In this document: one piece after another, positions 8,985 to 16,432 of the stretch
How positions within the stretch are numbered: the stretch's first letter is position 1
Layout: every line of letters starts with the position of its first letter
Source of the DNA: Microbacterium sp. zg-B185
GTDB lineage: Bacteria > Actinomycetota > Actinomycetes > Actinomycetales > Microbacteriaceae
Length of the DNA: 64,000 bases
Reading direction: 5' to 3'
Assembly (NCBI RefSeq): GCF_030246885.1
Contig: NZ_CP126739.1
Span: 124,001 to 188,000 of the forward strand
Notes under the pieces: model-generated
Database searches by the model: none
What the model saw: only the letters and a program-made list of their open reading frames with translations
What the model was told of the DNA's origin: nothing
Translations under genes and position numbers: made by a program

Positions 8985-9536
8985 TCAGCGGCGAGTGGAG
9001 CGCGCGACGCCGGCGCGTCGCAGCGCCGCCCCGATCGCCAGCCCGACGGCAGTCCACAGGACGGGGCCGAGCAGGAAGAGCGCGATGTAGAGGATCTGCC
9101 CCCACAGCACGAACCGCGAGACATCCGCCGCGAACCAGATCGGCACGGCGATGAGCACACCCACGATGACGGCGGAGAGGATGAATCGCCAGGACTCCCA
9201 CCGTCGGTACCGCCCGAGGGCGGCGATGCCCTCCTGCAGCAGGCCGATGAGCAGAGCCGTGCCCACGTAGCGCCCGATCCACAGCGGAACGACCGCACTG
9301 GCGACCAGAGCGGCGATCATGTGCGTGATGAGGGCGACCCACGGTCGGCGCAACAGTTCCTGCGCCACCACGCCCGGCAGGACGTGGATGGCCAGGACCA
9401 GGCCGTACAGGATCGGCGCACCGGCGGAGACGAATCCGCTGATCGCACCGGCGCCCGCGGACAGCACGCCGGTGGCCACGCCGATCGCGGCGCAGGTGAG
9501 CAGGACGCTCGTCGAGATTCGGGATGCCGGGGTCAC
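8985..9536 (-). CDS. ECF transporter substrate-binding subunit, YkoE family
   Basis: This hydrophobic protein of 183 residues has about five or six membrane segments and starts VTPASRISTSVLLTCAAIGV. I use GTG 9536 because the minus strand reads TACGCT-GAGCGT-GTG, a -10 box followed directly by the start (leaderless). An in-frame GTG at 9572 after GGAAAGGGG and an ATG at 9593 are alternatives. YkoE proteins are S subunits for thiamine-related hydroxymethylpyrimidine. The assignment rests on size, hydrophobic pattern and the gene order S, double ATPase, T. I looked for a TPP riboswitch upstream; the divergent subtilase leaves only about 130 bp and no thi-box pattern is visible. Confidence 0.82.
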   Translation of the reverse strand: MTPASRISTSVLLTCAAIGVATGVLSAGAGAISGFVSAGAPILYGLVLAIHVLPGVVAQELLRRPWVALITHMIAALVASAVVPLWIGRYVGTALLIGLLQEGIAALGRYRRWESWRFILSAVIVGVLIAVPIWFAADVSRFVLWGQILYIALFLLGPVLWTAVGLAIGAALRRAGVARSTRR

Positions 9537-9614
9537 ACGCTCAGCGTAGTGCGGGCCGCTCCGCTCGCTCACGTCGCCCCTTTCCCCACGCATGCCCTGG
9601 GGTTAGGTTGTCCC

Positions 9615-9639
9615 CAGTTGCAGCGATGCGACGCAACTG
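9615..9639. promoter_or_regulatory. Inverted repeat upstream of the subtilase, possible operator
   Basis: CAGTTGC (9615-9621) and GCAACTG (9633-9639) form a 25-bp palindrome with 7-bp arms, centred 36 bp before the subtilase ATG and between the divergent YkoE and subtilase genes. GGGG/CCCC arms just upstream (about 9600-9615) give a second small hairpin. No clear -35/-10 pair is seen. Confidence 0.4.
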
Positions 9640-9662
9640 AGCCTCAGTCGAGGGGGTTCGCC

Positions 9663-12600
9663 ATGGTTCGGTGGGCGACGTGCGCAACGGTGTGCGTCGT
9701 GGTCGGGACCCTGCTGGCAGGCCCGCCCGCGTTCGGTGCCGCGCCGGTGGACGAACCGATCGCCCCCGTCCGGATCGATTCTCCGACCGGCTCGTACATC
9801 GTCGTCCTCGACGAGGCGCCGGTCGCCACCTACGAAGGCGGCGAGCCCGGTCTGGCGGCGACCATGCCCCGCGACGGCGAAAAGCTGGATCCGCACTCGG
9901 CCGAGGTGCGCAGGTATGCCGCGTTCCTGGCCGAGAGGCAAGCCGCCGTCGCGAGCGAGGCGGGGGTGCAGGCTGCCGCGACGTACATGATCACGCTGAA
10001 CGGGTTCAGCGTGATCATGTCACCCGCCCGGGCCGCGCGGGTCGCGGTCACCGAGGGCGTCCTGGCGGTGTACCCGGACGAGATCCTGCGCCCGGACGCG
10101 ACGACAGCCACCGACGCTCCGCGTCAACCGGCACCGGACGACGACCCGGACTCGCCCGACCCGGACTCGCCCGACCGGGACTCGCCCGACCCGGACTCGC
10201 GCGAGGCGGACTCGCCCGACCCGGACTCCCCCGACCCGGACTCCCCCGACCCGGACTTGCGCGAGGCGGACTCGCCCGACGCCGATTCGCCCGACGCCGA
10301 TTCGCCCGACCCCGGCGACGCGGCGGGAGCCGGCGTCGTCGTCGGCGTCATCGACACCGGGATCGCGCCGGAGAATCCCGCGTTCGCGGGCGACCGGCTG
10401 CGGAGTGGCAAAGGGGCGGAGCCCCATCTCGTCGGCGACACGGTGGTCTTCGCGAAGGCCGACGGGCGCGAGTTCCGCAGCGAACGCTCCAGCGCCGCGG
10501 GATGGACGGACTCCGACTACTCGACCAAGCTGATCGGCGCACGGCATTTCTCCGCCGGTGCGCTCGCCGCCGGATTCTCCTTCGACCACGACACCCTCTC
10601 GCCGCGTGACGCGGAGGGCCACGGCTCACACGTCGCCGGTATCGCCGCCGGCAACGCGGCGGTGCAGGCGTCGGCGGGGGACATCGACCTGGGCGTGCTG
10701 TCGGGAATGGCCCCGGCAGCGAAGATCGCCGCCTACAAGGCCTGCTTCACGGGCGGGGATCCGCTGGCCGCAGCCGATGACGTCTGCGTCGGCAGCGATG
10801 TGGTCTCGGCCGTCGAGCAGGCGGTCGCCGACGGTGTCGATGTCATCGCCTATGCCGTCGGCGGTCGGGCCGAGGGCGGTCGGGCCGAGGGCGGCCGGGC
10901 CGAGGGCGGCCGGGCCGAGGGCGGCGGGGCCGAGGGCGGCTGGGGCGTCGAGGACATCGCCCTCTACAACGCGGCGGTCGCCGGCGTCTTCGTCGCGGCC
11001 AGCGCGGGCAACGCCGGCCCGGGCGCAGCCACCACCGCGGGGCGCGGTGCGCCGTGGTACACCACGGTCGCGGCATCCACCACCTCGACGTTCGAGGCGA
11101 CCGTGCAGCTGTCCACCGGGTTCCAGGCCCTGGGCGTGTCGATGTCCCTGCCTGCCGGTGCGGAGGTCACCGGCCCGGTCCGGTACGCGGGCGATGCCGC
11201 ACTCGCGAACGCGGCCGACGCGAACCTCTGCTATCCGGGGACGCTGGACCCGGCCGTGGTGTCCGGGGCGATCGTGATCTGCGACCGGGGCACGAACCCA
11301 CGGACGGAGAAGTCGCAGGAGGTGTCCGATGCCGGGGGCATCGGAATGATCCTCGCCAACGTGACGCCGGACTCGCTGGACAGCGAGCCGCACGCGGTGC
11401 CGACCGTGCACATCGACGCCGGCGACCGTGCCGCGCTGCAGGAGCAGCTCGCGGGCGGCACCGACATCACCGCGACGCTGATCGGCGCGAACGCGACGCA
11501 GATCGATGCCGGGACGCCGCAGATCGCGGGGTTCTCCAGCCGGGGGCCGTCGGCCACGGACCACGACGTGCTCACCCCGGATGCCGCGGCGCCCGGCGCG
11601 GGAATCCTGGGGGCGGGCCCCGACAGTGCCAACGGGGACCCCACGTGGAGCATCGCATCCGGCACCTCGATGGCGGCTGGGTACACCGCGGGGGCGGCGG
11701 CCCGGTATCTGGGCGCCTTTCCCCGCGCCACTCCCGATGAGATCAAGTCCGCGATCATGACCTCCGCCGGCGACACCGCGCATGCGGACGGATCCGCGCA
11801 CACCGACCCGTTCGCGCAGGGCGCGGGGCAGGTCGACGCCATCGGTCTGCTCGATCCCGCGCTGCTCTACCGGAGTGGACCTGCCCAGTGGGCGGGCTAC
11901 CTGAAGGGGCGGGGTCTGGTCCGCTCCGACCTGCCCGCGCGGGCGGGCCGGGACATCAACCTGCCGTCGATCACCCTCGGCGGCCTGGCCGGCGAGCAGA
12001 CGGTCACCCGCGCACTGACCGCCACGCGTCCAGGCACCTACCGGGCCGCGGCGAGCATCCCGGGCGTCGACGTCACGGTGCAGCCTGCGGCGCTGAGCTT
12101 CGCGCGGGCGGGCGAGACGAAGGAGTTCGCCGTCACCATCGCCAATGTGCTCGCCCCCGCCGAGGTGTGGGCGACCGGGTTCCTGACGTGGAGCGGCGAG
12201 GACGGCACCTCGGTGCGCTCGCCGCTGGCCGTCCGACCGGCAGCCGTGGATGCCGAGCCCGTCGTCTCGGCGGAGGGCATCGCCGGGAGCATTGAGGTGA
12301 CCGTGCAAGCGCAGGCCGACGGCGTGATCCCCCTCGACGTGGTCGGCCTCGCGCCGGTGGAGCTGCTCACGGACGGATCGGTCCCCGGTCATTCCGGAGA
12401 CCAGGACTCCGGTGACGAGAACGGGAACGCGGGGTGGGTCGTCCAGGTGCCGGAGGGGTCGTCGCTCGCGCGGTTCGCGCTCCGCGGATCGGATGACAGC
12501 GACCTGCACCTGAGCGTGTACCGGCTCGTCGGCCCCGCCGACGCGCGCTATCACGAGCGCTGGACGCCGGCCGTGGGGGCAGCGGACGAGGTCACGCTCC

Positions 12601-13418
12601 CCCACCCGGCCGCCGGCTCCTACCTGGTCGTGGCGAACGTGCGCGAGGCTGCAGGGGCGATGACGTGGGACCTGACCGCGGCGGTCGTCCGCCCGGATGG
12701 CGCGCGCTCGCTGACCGCTGCGCAGGACGAGCTGTCCGGCTGGGCCGCTCGCACCGCCCGCTACGCACTGTCCTGGCAGGGGCTGCTCCCCGGCACCCGG
12801 TATCTCGGAGCCGTGACCTACGGCGACACCGATGCGCAGACCGTGGTCGAGATCGACGCGGGAATGCCCCCGCCGCAGACGCGCACGGCGCCCGCGATCG
12901 TGGGCAATCCCCGCGTCGGGGATACGCTCACCGTGTCGCCGGGCGCGTGGGAACCGGACGCGGTCGATCTCGCCCACCGGTGGCTGCGCAACGGGCAGCC
13001 GATCCCCGACGCGGACGGCGCCCGGTACCGGGTCACCGCGGCCGATGTCGGCGCCGCGCTGTCCGTCCAGGAGACCGCCTCCCGGCCCAGCAACGTCAAT
13101 GCCGGCACGGCCGTGAGCGACGAGGTGATCGTGAAGGCCGGCTCCTCGGTCGAGGTCACCATGCGCCCGTACCGCGGCACGACCGCGGAAGGGTACGCCG
13201 TGACCGTGGACGTGAGGACCGCGCTCGGCGCGCGGGCGGAGGGCTCCGTGGTCGTCCGGGTCGATGCGACCGAGTACACCGGCACACTCGCCGAGGGCCG
13301 CGTCACCTTCACCCTTCCGGCGCAGCAGACCGGCATCCACGTCGTCGTGGCCGAATACGCCGGCAATGCTCAGGTGGAGGGGGCGACCGGCGTCTCCGGG
13401 TTCGTCGTGGTGCGCTGA
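9663..13418 (+). CDS. Secreted S8 subtilisin-like serine peptidase with PA domain and C-terminal Ig-like modules
   Basis: The protein is 1251 residues from ATG 9663. Residues 1-25 form a signal peptide ending in AFGA. An inhibitor-I9-like propeptide follows (about 35-150), then an acidic repeat (162-216). The catalytic triad is D231 (GVIDTGI), H320 (GHGSHVAG) and S669 (GTSMAAGY), with oxyanion N450. A PA domain is inserted near 520-600 (NLCYPGTLDP...). A second tandem repeat (400-424) lies just before the oxyanion region. After the catalytic domain come a fibronectin-III-6-like stretch and an Ig-like module (APAIVGNPRVGDTLTVSPGAW near 1075). It should degrade extracellular protein. The active-site context GTSMAAGYTAG departs from the usual GTSMAAPHVAG. 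Confidence 0.93.
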   Translation: MVRWATCATVCVVVGTLLAGPPAFGAAPVDEPIAPVRIDSPTGSYIVVLDEAPVATYEGGEPGLAATMPRDGEKLDPHSAEVRRYAAFLAERQAAVASEAGVQAAATYMITLNGFSVIMSPARAARVAVTEGVLAVYPDEILRPDATTATDAPRQPAPDDDPDSPDPDSPDRDSPDPDSREADSPDPDSPDPDSPDPDLREADSPDADSPDADSPDPGDAAGAGVVVGVIDTGIAPENPAFAGDRLRSGKGAEPHLVGDTVVFAKADGREFRSERSSAAGWTDSDYSTKLIGARHFSAGALAAGFSFDHDTLSPRDAEGHGSHVAGIAAGNAAVQASAGDIDLGVLSGMAPAAKIAAYKACFTGGDPLAAADDVCVGSDVVSAVEQAVADGVDVIAYAVGGRAEGGRAEGGRAEGGRAEGGGAEGGWGVEDIALYNAAVAGVFVAASAGNAGPGAATTAGRGAPWYTTVAASTTSTFEATVQLSTGFQALGVSMSLPAGAEVTGPVRYAGDAALANAADANLCYPGTLDPAVVSGAIVICDRGTNPRTEKSQEVSDAGGIGMILANVTPDSLDSEPHAVPTVHIDAGDRAALQEQLAGGTDITATLIGANATQIDAGTPQIAGFSSRGPSATDHDVLTPDAAAPGAGILGAGPDSANGDPTWSIASGTSMAAGYTAGAAARYLGAFPRATPDEIKSAIMTSAGDTAHADGSAHTDPFAQGAGQVDAIGLLDPALLYRSGPAQWAGYLKGRGLVRSDLPARAGRDINLPSITLGGLAGEQTVTRALTATRPGTYRAAASIPGVDVTVQPAALSFARAGETKEFAVTIANVLAPAEVWATGFLTWSGEDGTSVRSPLAVRPAAVDAEPVVSAEGIAGSIEVTVQAQADGVIPLDVVGLAPVELLTDGSVPGHSGDQDSGDENGNAGWVVQVPEGSSLARFALRGSDDSDLHLSVYRLVGPADARYHERWTPAVGAADEVTLPHPAAGSYLVVANVREAAGAMTWDLTAAVVRPDGARSLTAAQDELSGWAARTARYALSWQGLLPGTRYLGAVTYGDTDAQTVVEIDAGMPPPQTRTAPAIVGNPRVGDTLTVSPGAWEPDAVDLAHRWLRNGQPIPDADGARYRVTAADVGAALSVQETASRPSNVNAGTAVSDEVIVKAGSSVEVTMRPYRGTTAEGYAVTVDVRTALGARAEGSVVVRVDATEYTGTLAEGRVTFTLPAQQTGIHVVVAEYAGNAQVEGATGVSGFVVVR
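10146..10310 (+). repeat. In-frame 15-bp tandem repeat coding for (P/A)DSPD units
   Basis: Eleven 5-codon units encode [P/R/A]-D-[S/L]-[P/R]-[D/E]. Every fourth unit near the front ends in RE, giving a 60-bp higher-order period twice before three ADSPD/PDSPD-like units. It forms an acidic Pro/Asp linker between the propeptide and the catalytic Asp of the subtilase (residues 162-216). Confidence 0.95.
10860..10934 (+). repeat. In-frame 15-bp tandem repeat coding for GGRAE units
   Basis: Five units of GGCGGTCGGGCCGAG type encode GGRAE four times and GGGAE once (residues 400-424 of the subtilase). They fall inside the catalytic domain, in the loop between the strand DVIAYAVGG and the helix before oxyanion N450. 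Confidence 0.95.
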
Positions 13419-13451
13419 GCGGGGGACACCCGGAGGGGGCGCCCCGCGGCA

Positions 13452-13808
13452 TCACTGCGCCGCGCCGCGCGCTTCCGGCCAGTCCACCTGCAGCCCCGGG
13501 ACGTCGTTGCCTCGCAGGTAGCGCATCACGAAGGGGCAGCGCGGAACGACCGTCTCGCCGCGACCGGCGACATCGGTCATCGCCTCTCCGACCAGCAATC
13601 CCCCGAGCCCCCGCCCCTCCAGGGAGGGATCGACCTCGGTGTGCAGGAACTCCATCCGGCCGCGGGAATCGGGCGCGAACTCCGCGAATCCTCCGAGCAC
13701 GTCGCCGAGCCAGATCTCGTACCGGCTGTCCTGGTCATTGCGCTGGACGCGCGGCTCCGCATCTGCGGTGGGGGTCGTCTCGGCGCCAGTGGCGGGATTC
13801 GTGGTCAT
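13452..13808 (-). CDS. GNAT family N-acetyltransferase (short)
   Basis: The protein is 118 residues from ATG 13808, preceded by GAAGGGAC; an ATG at 13829 in frame has no ribosome site. The acetyl-CoA binding motif A region reads FLHTEVDPSLEGRGLGGLLVGEA (about residues 56-78), with the Q/RxxGxG/A-type EGRGLGG. The second half VPRCPFVMRYLRGN resembles the YjdJ/GTT1-like short GNAT group. Such proteins bind acetyl-CoA, but their substrates are mostly unknown. It converges on the subtilase (33 bp apart) and is divergent from the helicase. The N-terminal 25 residues are Thr/Pro/Ala-rich and probably disordered. Confidence 0.85.
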   Translation of the reverse strand: MTTNPATGAETTPTADAEPRVQRNDQDSRYEIWLGDVLGGFAEFAPDSRGRMEFLHTEVDPSLEGRGLGGLLVGEAMTDVAGRGETVVPRCPFVMRYLRGNDVPGLQVDWPEARGAAQ

Positions 13809-13908
13809 GTCCGTCCCTTCGTCCTGCATCGGTGTGTCCGTGGGTGCAACGCACGGCTCGGCAGGGCATTCCGGCGGATCGCACGCCGCGGCCTGTCAGA
13901 CTCGAGGG

Positions 13909-16422
13909 ATGCCGGCTTCCCTGCGCGACAGCATCCCGGTCGGGGCCGACCCCGACGCGGTGTACGAGGCGTTCGTCGGATGGGCCGCCGCCCAGGGGCT
14001 GGCGCTGTACCCGGCGCAGGACGAGGCGGCGATCGAGATCGTCTCCGGGGCCAACGTCATCCTGTCCACGCCGACGGGCACCGGCAAGTCCCTCGTCGCG
14101 GTGGCCGCCCACGCCGCCTGCCTGGCACGCGGCGGGCGCACCTACTACACCGCGCCGATCAAGGCGCTCGTCAGCGAGAAGTTCTTCGCGCTGGTGGACA
14201 TCTTCGGTGCCGAGAGCGTCGGCATGGTCACCGGGGACTCGTCGGTCAATGCCGACGCGCCCATCATCTGCTGCACGGCCGAGATCCTCGCGAACCTCGC
14301 GCTGCGCCAGGGCGCGGACGCGAACGTCGACCAGGTCGTGATGGACGAGTTCCACTACTACGGCGACCCGGACCGCGGCTGGGCGTGGCAGGTGCCCCTC
14401 CTGCTGCTTCCGCGCGCGCAGTTCGTGTTGATGTCGGCGACCCTGGGCGATGTGACCGGCATCGCCGCCGACCTCACCCGACGCACGGGTCGCGAGACCG
14501 CCGTCATCACCGGCGTCGAGCGGCCGGTGCCGCTGCACTTCTCCTACGCGCGGACCCCCGTGCACGAGACGGTGGAGGAACTGCTCGAGACCGGCCAGGC
14601 TCCGATCTACATCGTCCACTTCTCGCAGGCCGCAGCGATGGAGCGCGCCCAGGCGCTCTCCAGCGTGCGCATCGTCAGCCGCGAGCAGCGGGACGCCATC
14701 GCGGAGGCGATCGGCGGCTTCCGCTTCACGACCGCCTTCGGACGCACGCTGTCCCGCTACGTCCGGGCGGGCATCGGGGTCCATCACGCGGGCATGCTGC
14801 CGCGTTACCGGCGACTGGTCGAGACGCTCGCGCAGCGCGGGCTGCTGCGCGTCATCTGCGGCACCGACACCCTCGGCGTCGGCATCAACGTGCCGATCCG
14901 CACGGTGCTGATCACCGCGCTCGCGAAGTTCGACGGGCAGCGGATGCGGCAGCTCAGCGCCCGCGAGTTCCATCAGATCGCCGGCCGGGCCGGTCGCGCC
15001 GGATACGACACGGCCGGGACGGTCGTGGTGATGGCACCCGAGCACGAGATCGAGAACTCCACCGCGGTCGCCAAAGCGGGGGATGACCCGAAGAAGGTCC
15101 GCAAGATCGTGCGCAAGAAGGCGCCGCAGGGATTCGTGAACTGGGGCGAGGCCTCGTTCGAGAGACTCGTCGCCGCGGAGCCGGAGCCGCTGGAGCCGCA
15201 CCTTCAGCTCACCGCCGCCATGCTCATCAACGTGATCGCGCGCGGAGGCGACGTGTTCGCCAACGTGCGCTCCCTGGTGTTCGACAATCACGAGCCCCGG
15301 GCGCGCAAGTACGAACTGGCGCGCCGCGCGCTGGGGATCTTCCGCACCCTGGTCGCCGCGCAGGTGGTCGTCGCCGACCCGGACGGCCGCATCCGACTCA
15401 CCGTCGACCTGCAGCCGAACTTCGCACTCAACCAGCCGCTGTCCCCGTTCGCGCTCGCCGCCATCGGGCTGCTGGATCCGGGGGACGCGCCCGATGCCGC
15501 CGGCACCGGGCACTATGCGCTCGACGTGGTCAGCGTCATCGAGGCCACTCTGGATGACCCGCGGCCCGTCCTCTCGCAGCAGCAGTTCCTGGCGCGCGGC
15601 GAGGCGGTTGCGGCGATGAAGCGCGAGGGGATCGAGTACGACGAGCGGATGGAGCTGCTCGAGGAGATCACATATCCGAAGCCGCTCGAAGCGCTGCTCG
15701 CGCAGGCGTTCGAGGTGTTCGCCTCGAGCCAGCCCTGGGTGCGCGATTTCGAGCTGTCGCCCAAGTCGGTCGTGCGGGACATGTTCGAACGGGCACTGTC
15801 GTTCGCGGAGCTGATCCAGGTGTACTCGCTCGCCCGCAGCGAGGGGCTCGTGCTGCGCTACCTCAGCGATGCGTACCGGGCGATCCGCCAGACCGTTCCG
15901 ACCGATGCGCAGACGCCGGAGCTGCTGGACATCATCGCGTGGCTCGGTGAGCTGGTCCGCCAGGTCGACTCGAGCCTGGTGGACGAGTGGGAGAGCCTGA
16001 TCAACCCGGTGATGACCGACCCGACCGCGCCGGTCGTGCCGCCCGCCCCGCCGTCGGTGCTGACGAACCGCCGCGCGTTCCTCGTGCTGGTGCGCAACGA
16101 GCTGTTCCGCCGGGTGCGCCTGGCCGCCCTGCAGCGCGACGACGAGCTGGCCGAGCTGGATCCGGACGTGGACTGGTCGGCGGCCCTGGACGCGTACTTC
16201 GACGAGCACGACGAGATCCTCACCGGTGGAGCGGCGCGCGCGCCGCGACTGGTCACCGTCGATGAGACGGATGCCGCGGCATCCGGCGTCTGGAAGGTGG
16301 AGCAGACGATCGACGACCCGGCCGGCGACCACGACTGGCGCATCCGCGGCGAGGTGGACCTGGCCGCGTCCGAGGAACAGGGCGCCGCGGTCGTGCGCAT
16401 CACCGAGGTGCTGCGCCTCTAA
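13909..16422 (+). CDS. DEAD/DEAH-box helicase with DUF3516 (Ski2-like)
   Basis: This 837-residue protein starts at ATG 13909 after GAGGG. Walker A is STPTGTGKS (residues 53-61), and the motif II box is DEFH (146-149) rather than DEAD or DEVH. Motif III is MSATLGD; motif VI lies in HQIAGRAGRAGYDTAG. From about residue 400 the protein continues as the DUF3516 C-terminal region found in actinobacteria. The superfamily-2 fold and Ski2/HelY-like order suggest an RNA helicase in RNA turnover or ribosome work, though no substrate is established for this group. It is not in an obvious operon; the next gene is convergent. Confidence 0.92.
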   Translation: MPASLRDSIPVGADPDAVYEAFVGWAAAQGLALYPAQDEAAIEIVSGANVILSTPTGTGKSLVAVAAHAACLARGGRTYYTAPIKALVSEKFFALVDIFGAESVGMVTGDSSVNADAPIICCTAEILANLALRQGADANVDQVVMDEFHYYGDPDRGWAWQVPLLLLPRAQFVLMSATLGDVTGIAADLTRRTGRETAVITGVERPVPLHFSYARTPVHETVEELLETGQAPIYIVHFSQAAAMERAQALSSVRIVSREQRDAIAEAIGGFRFTTAFGRTLSRYVRAGIGVHHAGMLPRYRRLVETLAQRGLLRVICGTDTLGVGINVPIRTVLITALAKFDGQRMRQLSAREFHQIAGRAGRAGYDTAGTVVVMAPEHEIENSTAVAKAGDDPKKVRKIVRKKAPQGFVNWGEASFERLVAAEPEPLEPHLQLTAAMLINVIARGGDVFANVRSLVFDNHEPRARKYELARRALGIFRTLVAAQVVVADPDGRIRLTVDLQPNFALNQPLSPFALAAIGLLDPGDAPDAAGTGHYALDVVSVIEATLDDPRPVLSQQQFLARGEAVAAMKREGIEYDERMELLEEITYPKPLEALLAQAFEVFASSQPWVRDFELSPKSVVRDMFERALSFAELIQVYSLARSEGLVLRYLSDAYRAIRQTVPTDAQTPELLDIIAWLGELVRQVDSSLVDEWESLINPVMTDPTAPVVPPAPPSVLTNRRAFLVLVRNELFRRVRLAALQRDDELAELDPDVDWSAALDAYFDEHDEILTGGAARAPRLVTVDETDAAASGVWKVEQTIDDPAGDHDWRIRGEVDLAASEEQGAAVVRITEVLRL

Positions 16423-16432
16423 GCGGAGCCGC

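Noticed and set aside
9537..9662. TPP riboswitch before the YkoE-type gene
   Set aside because: No thi-box pattern (such as CTGAGA with a matching P3 arm) is visible in the short divergent gap.
10626..13340. A 904-codon open frame antisense to the subtilase, and similar long antisense frames elsewhere (for example opposite the helicase at 13735-16332 and opposite the acyl-CoA oxidase-like gene)
   Set aside because: They are by-products of high GC codon use: translations are Arg/Gly/His-rich without domains, have no ribosome sites, and the sense strand holds clear families.
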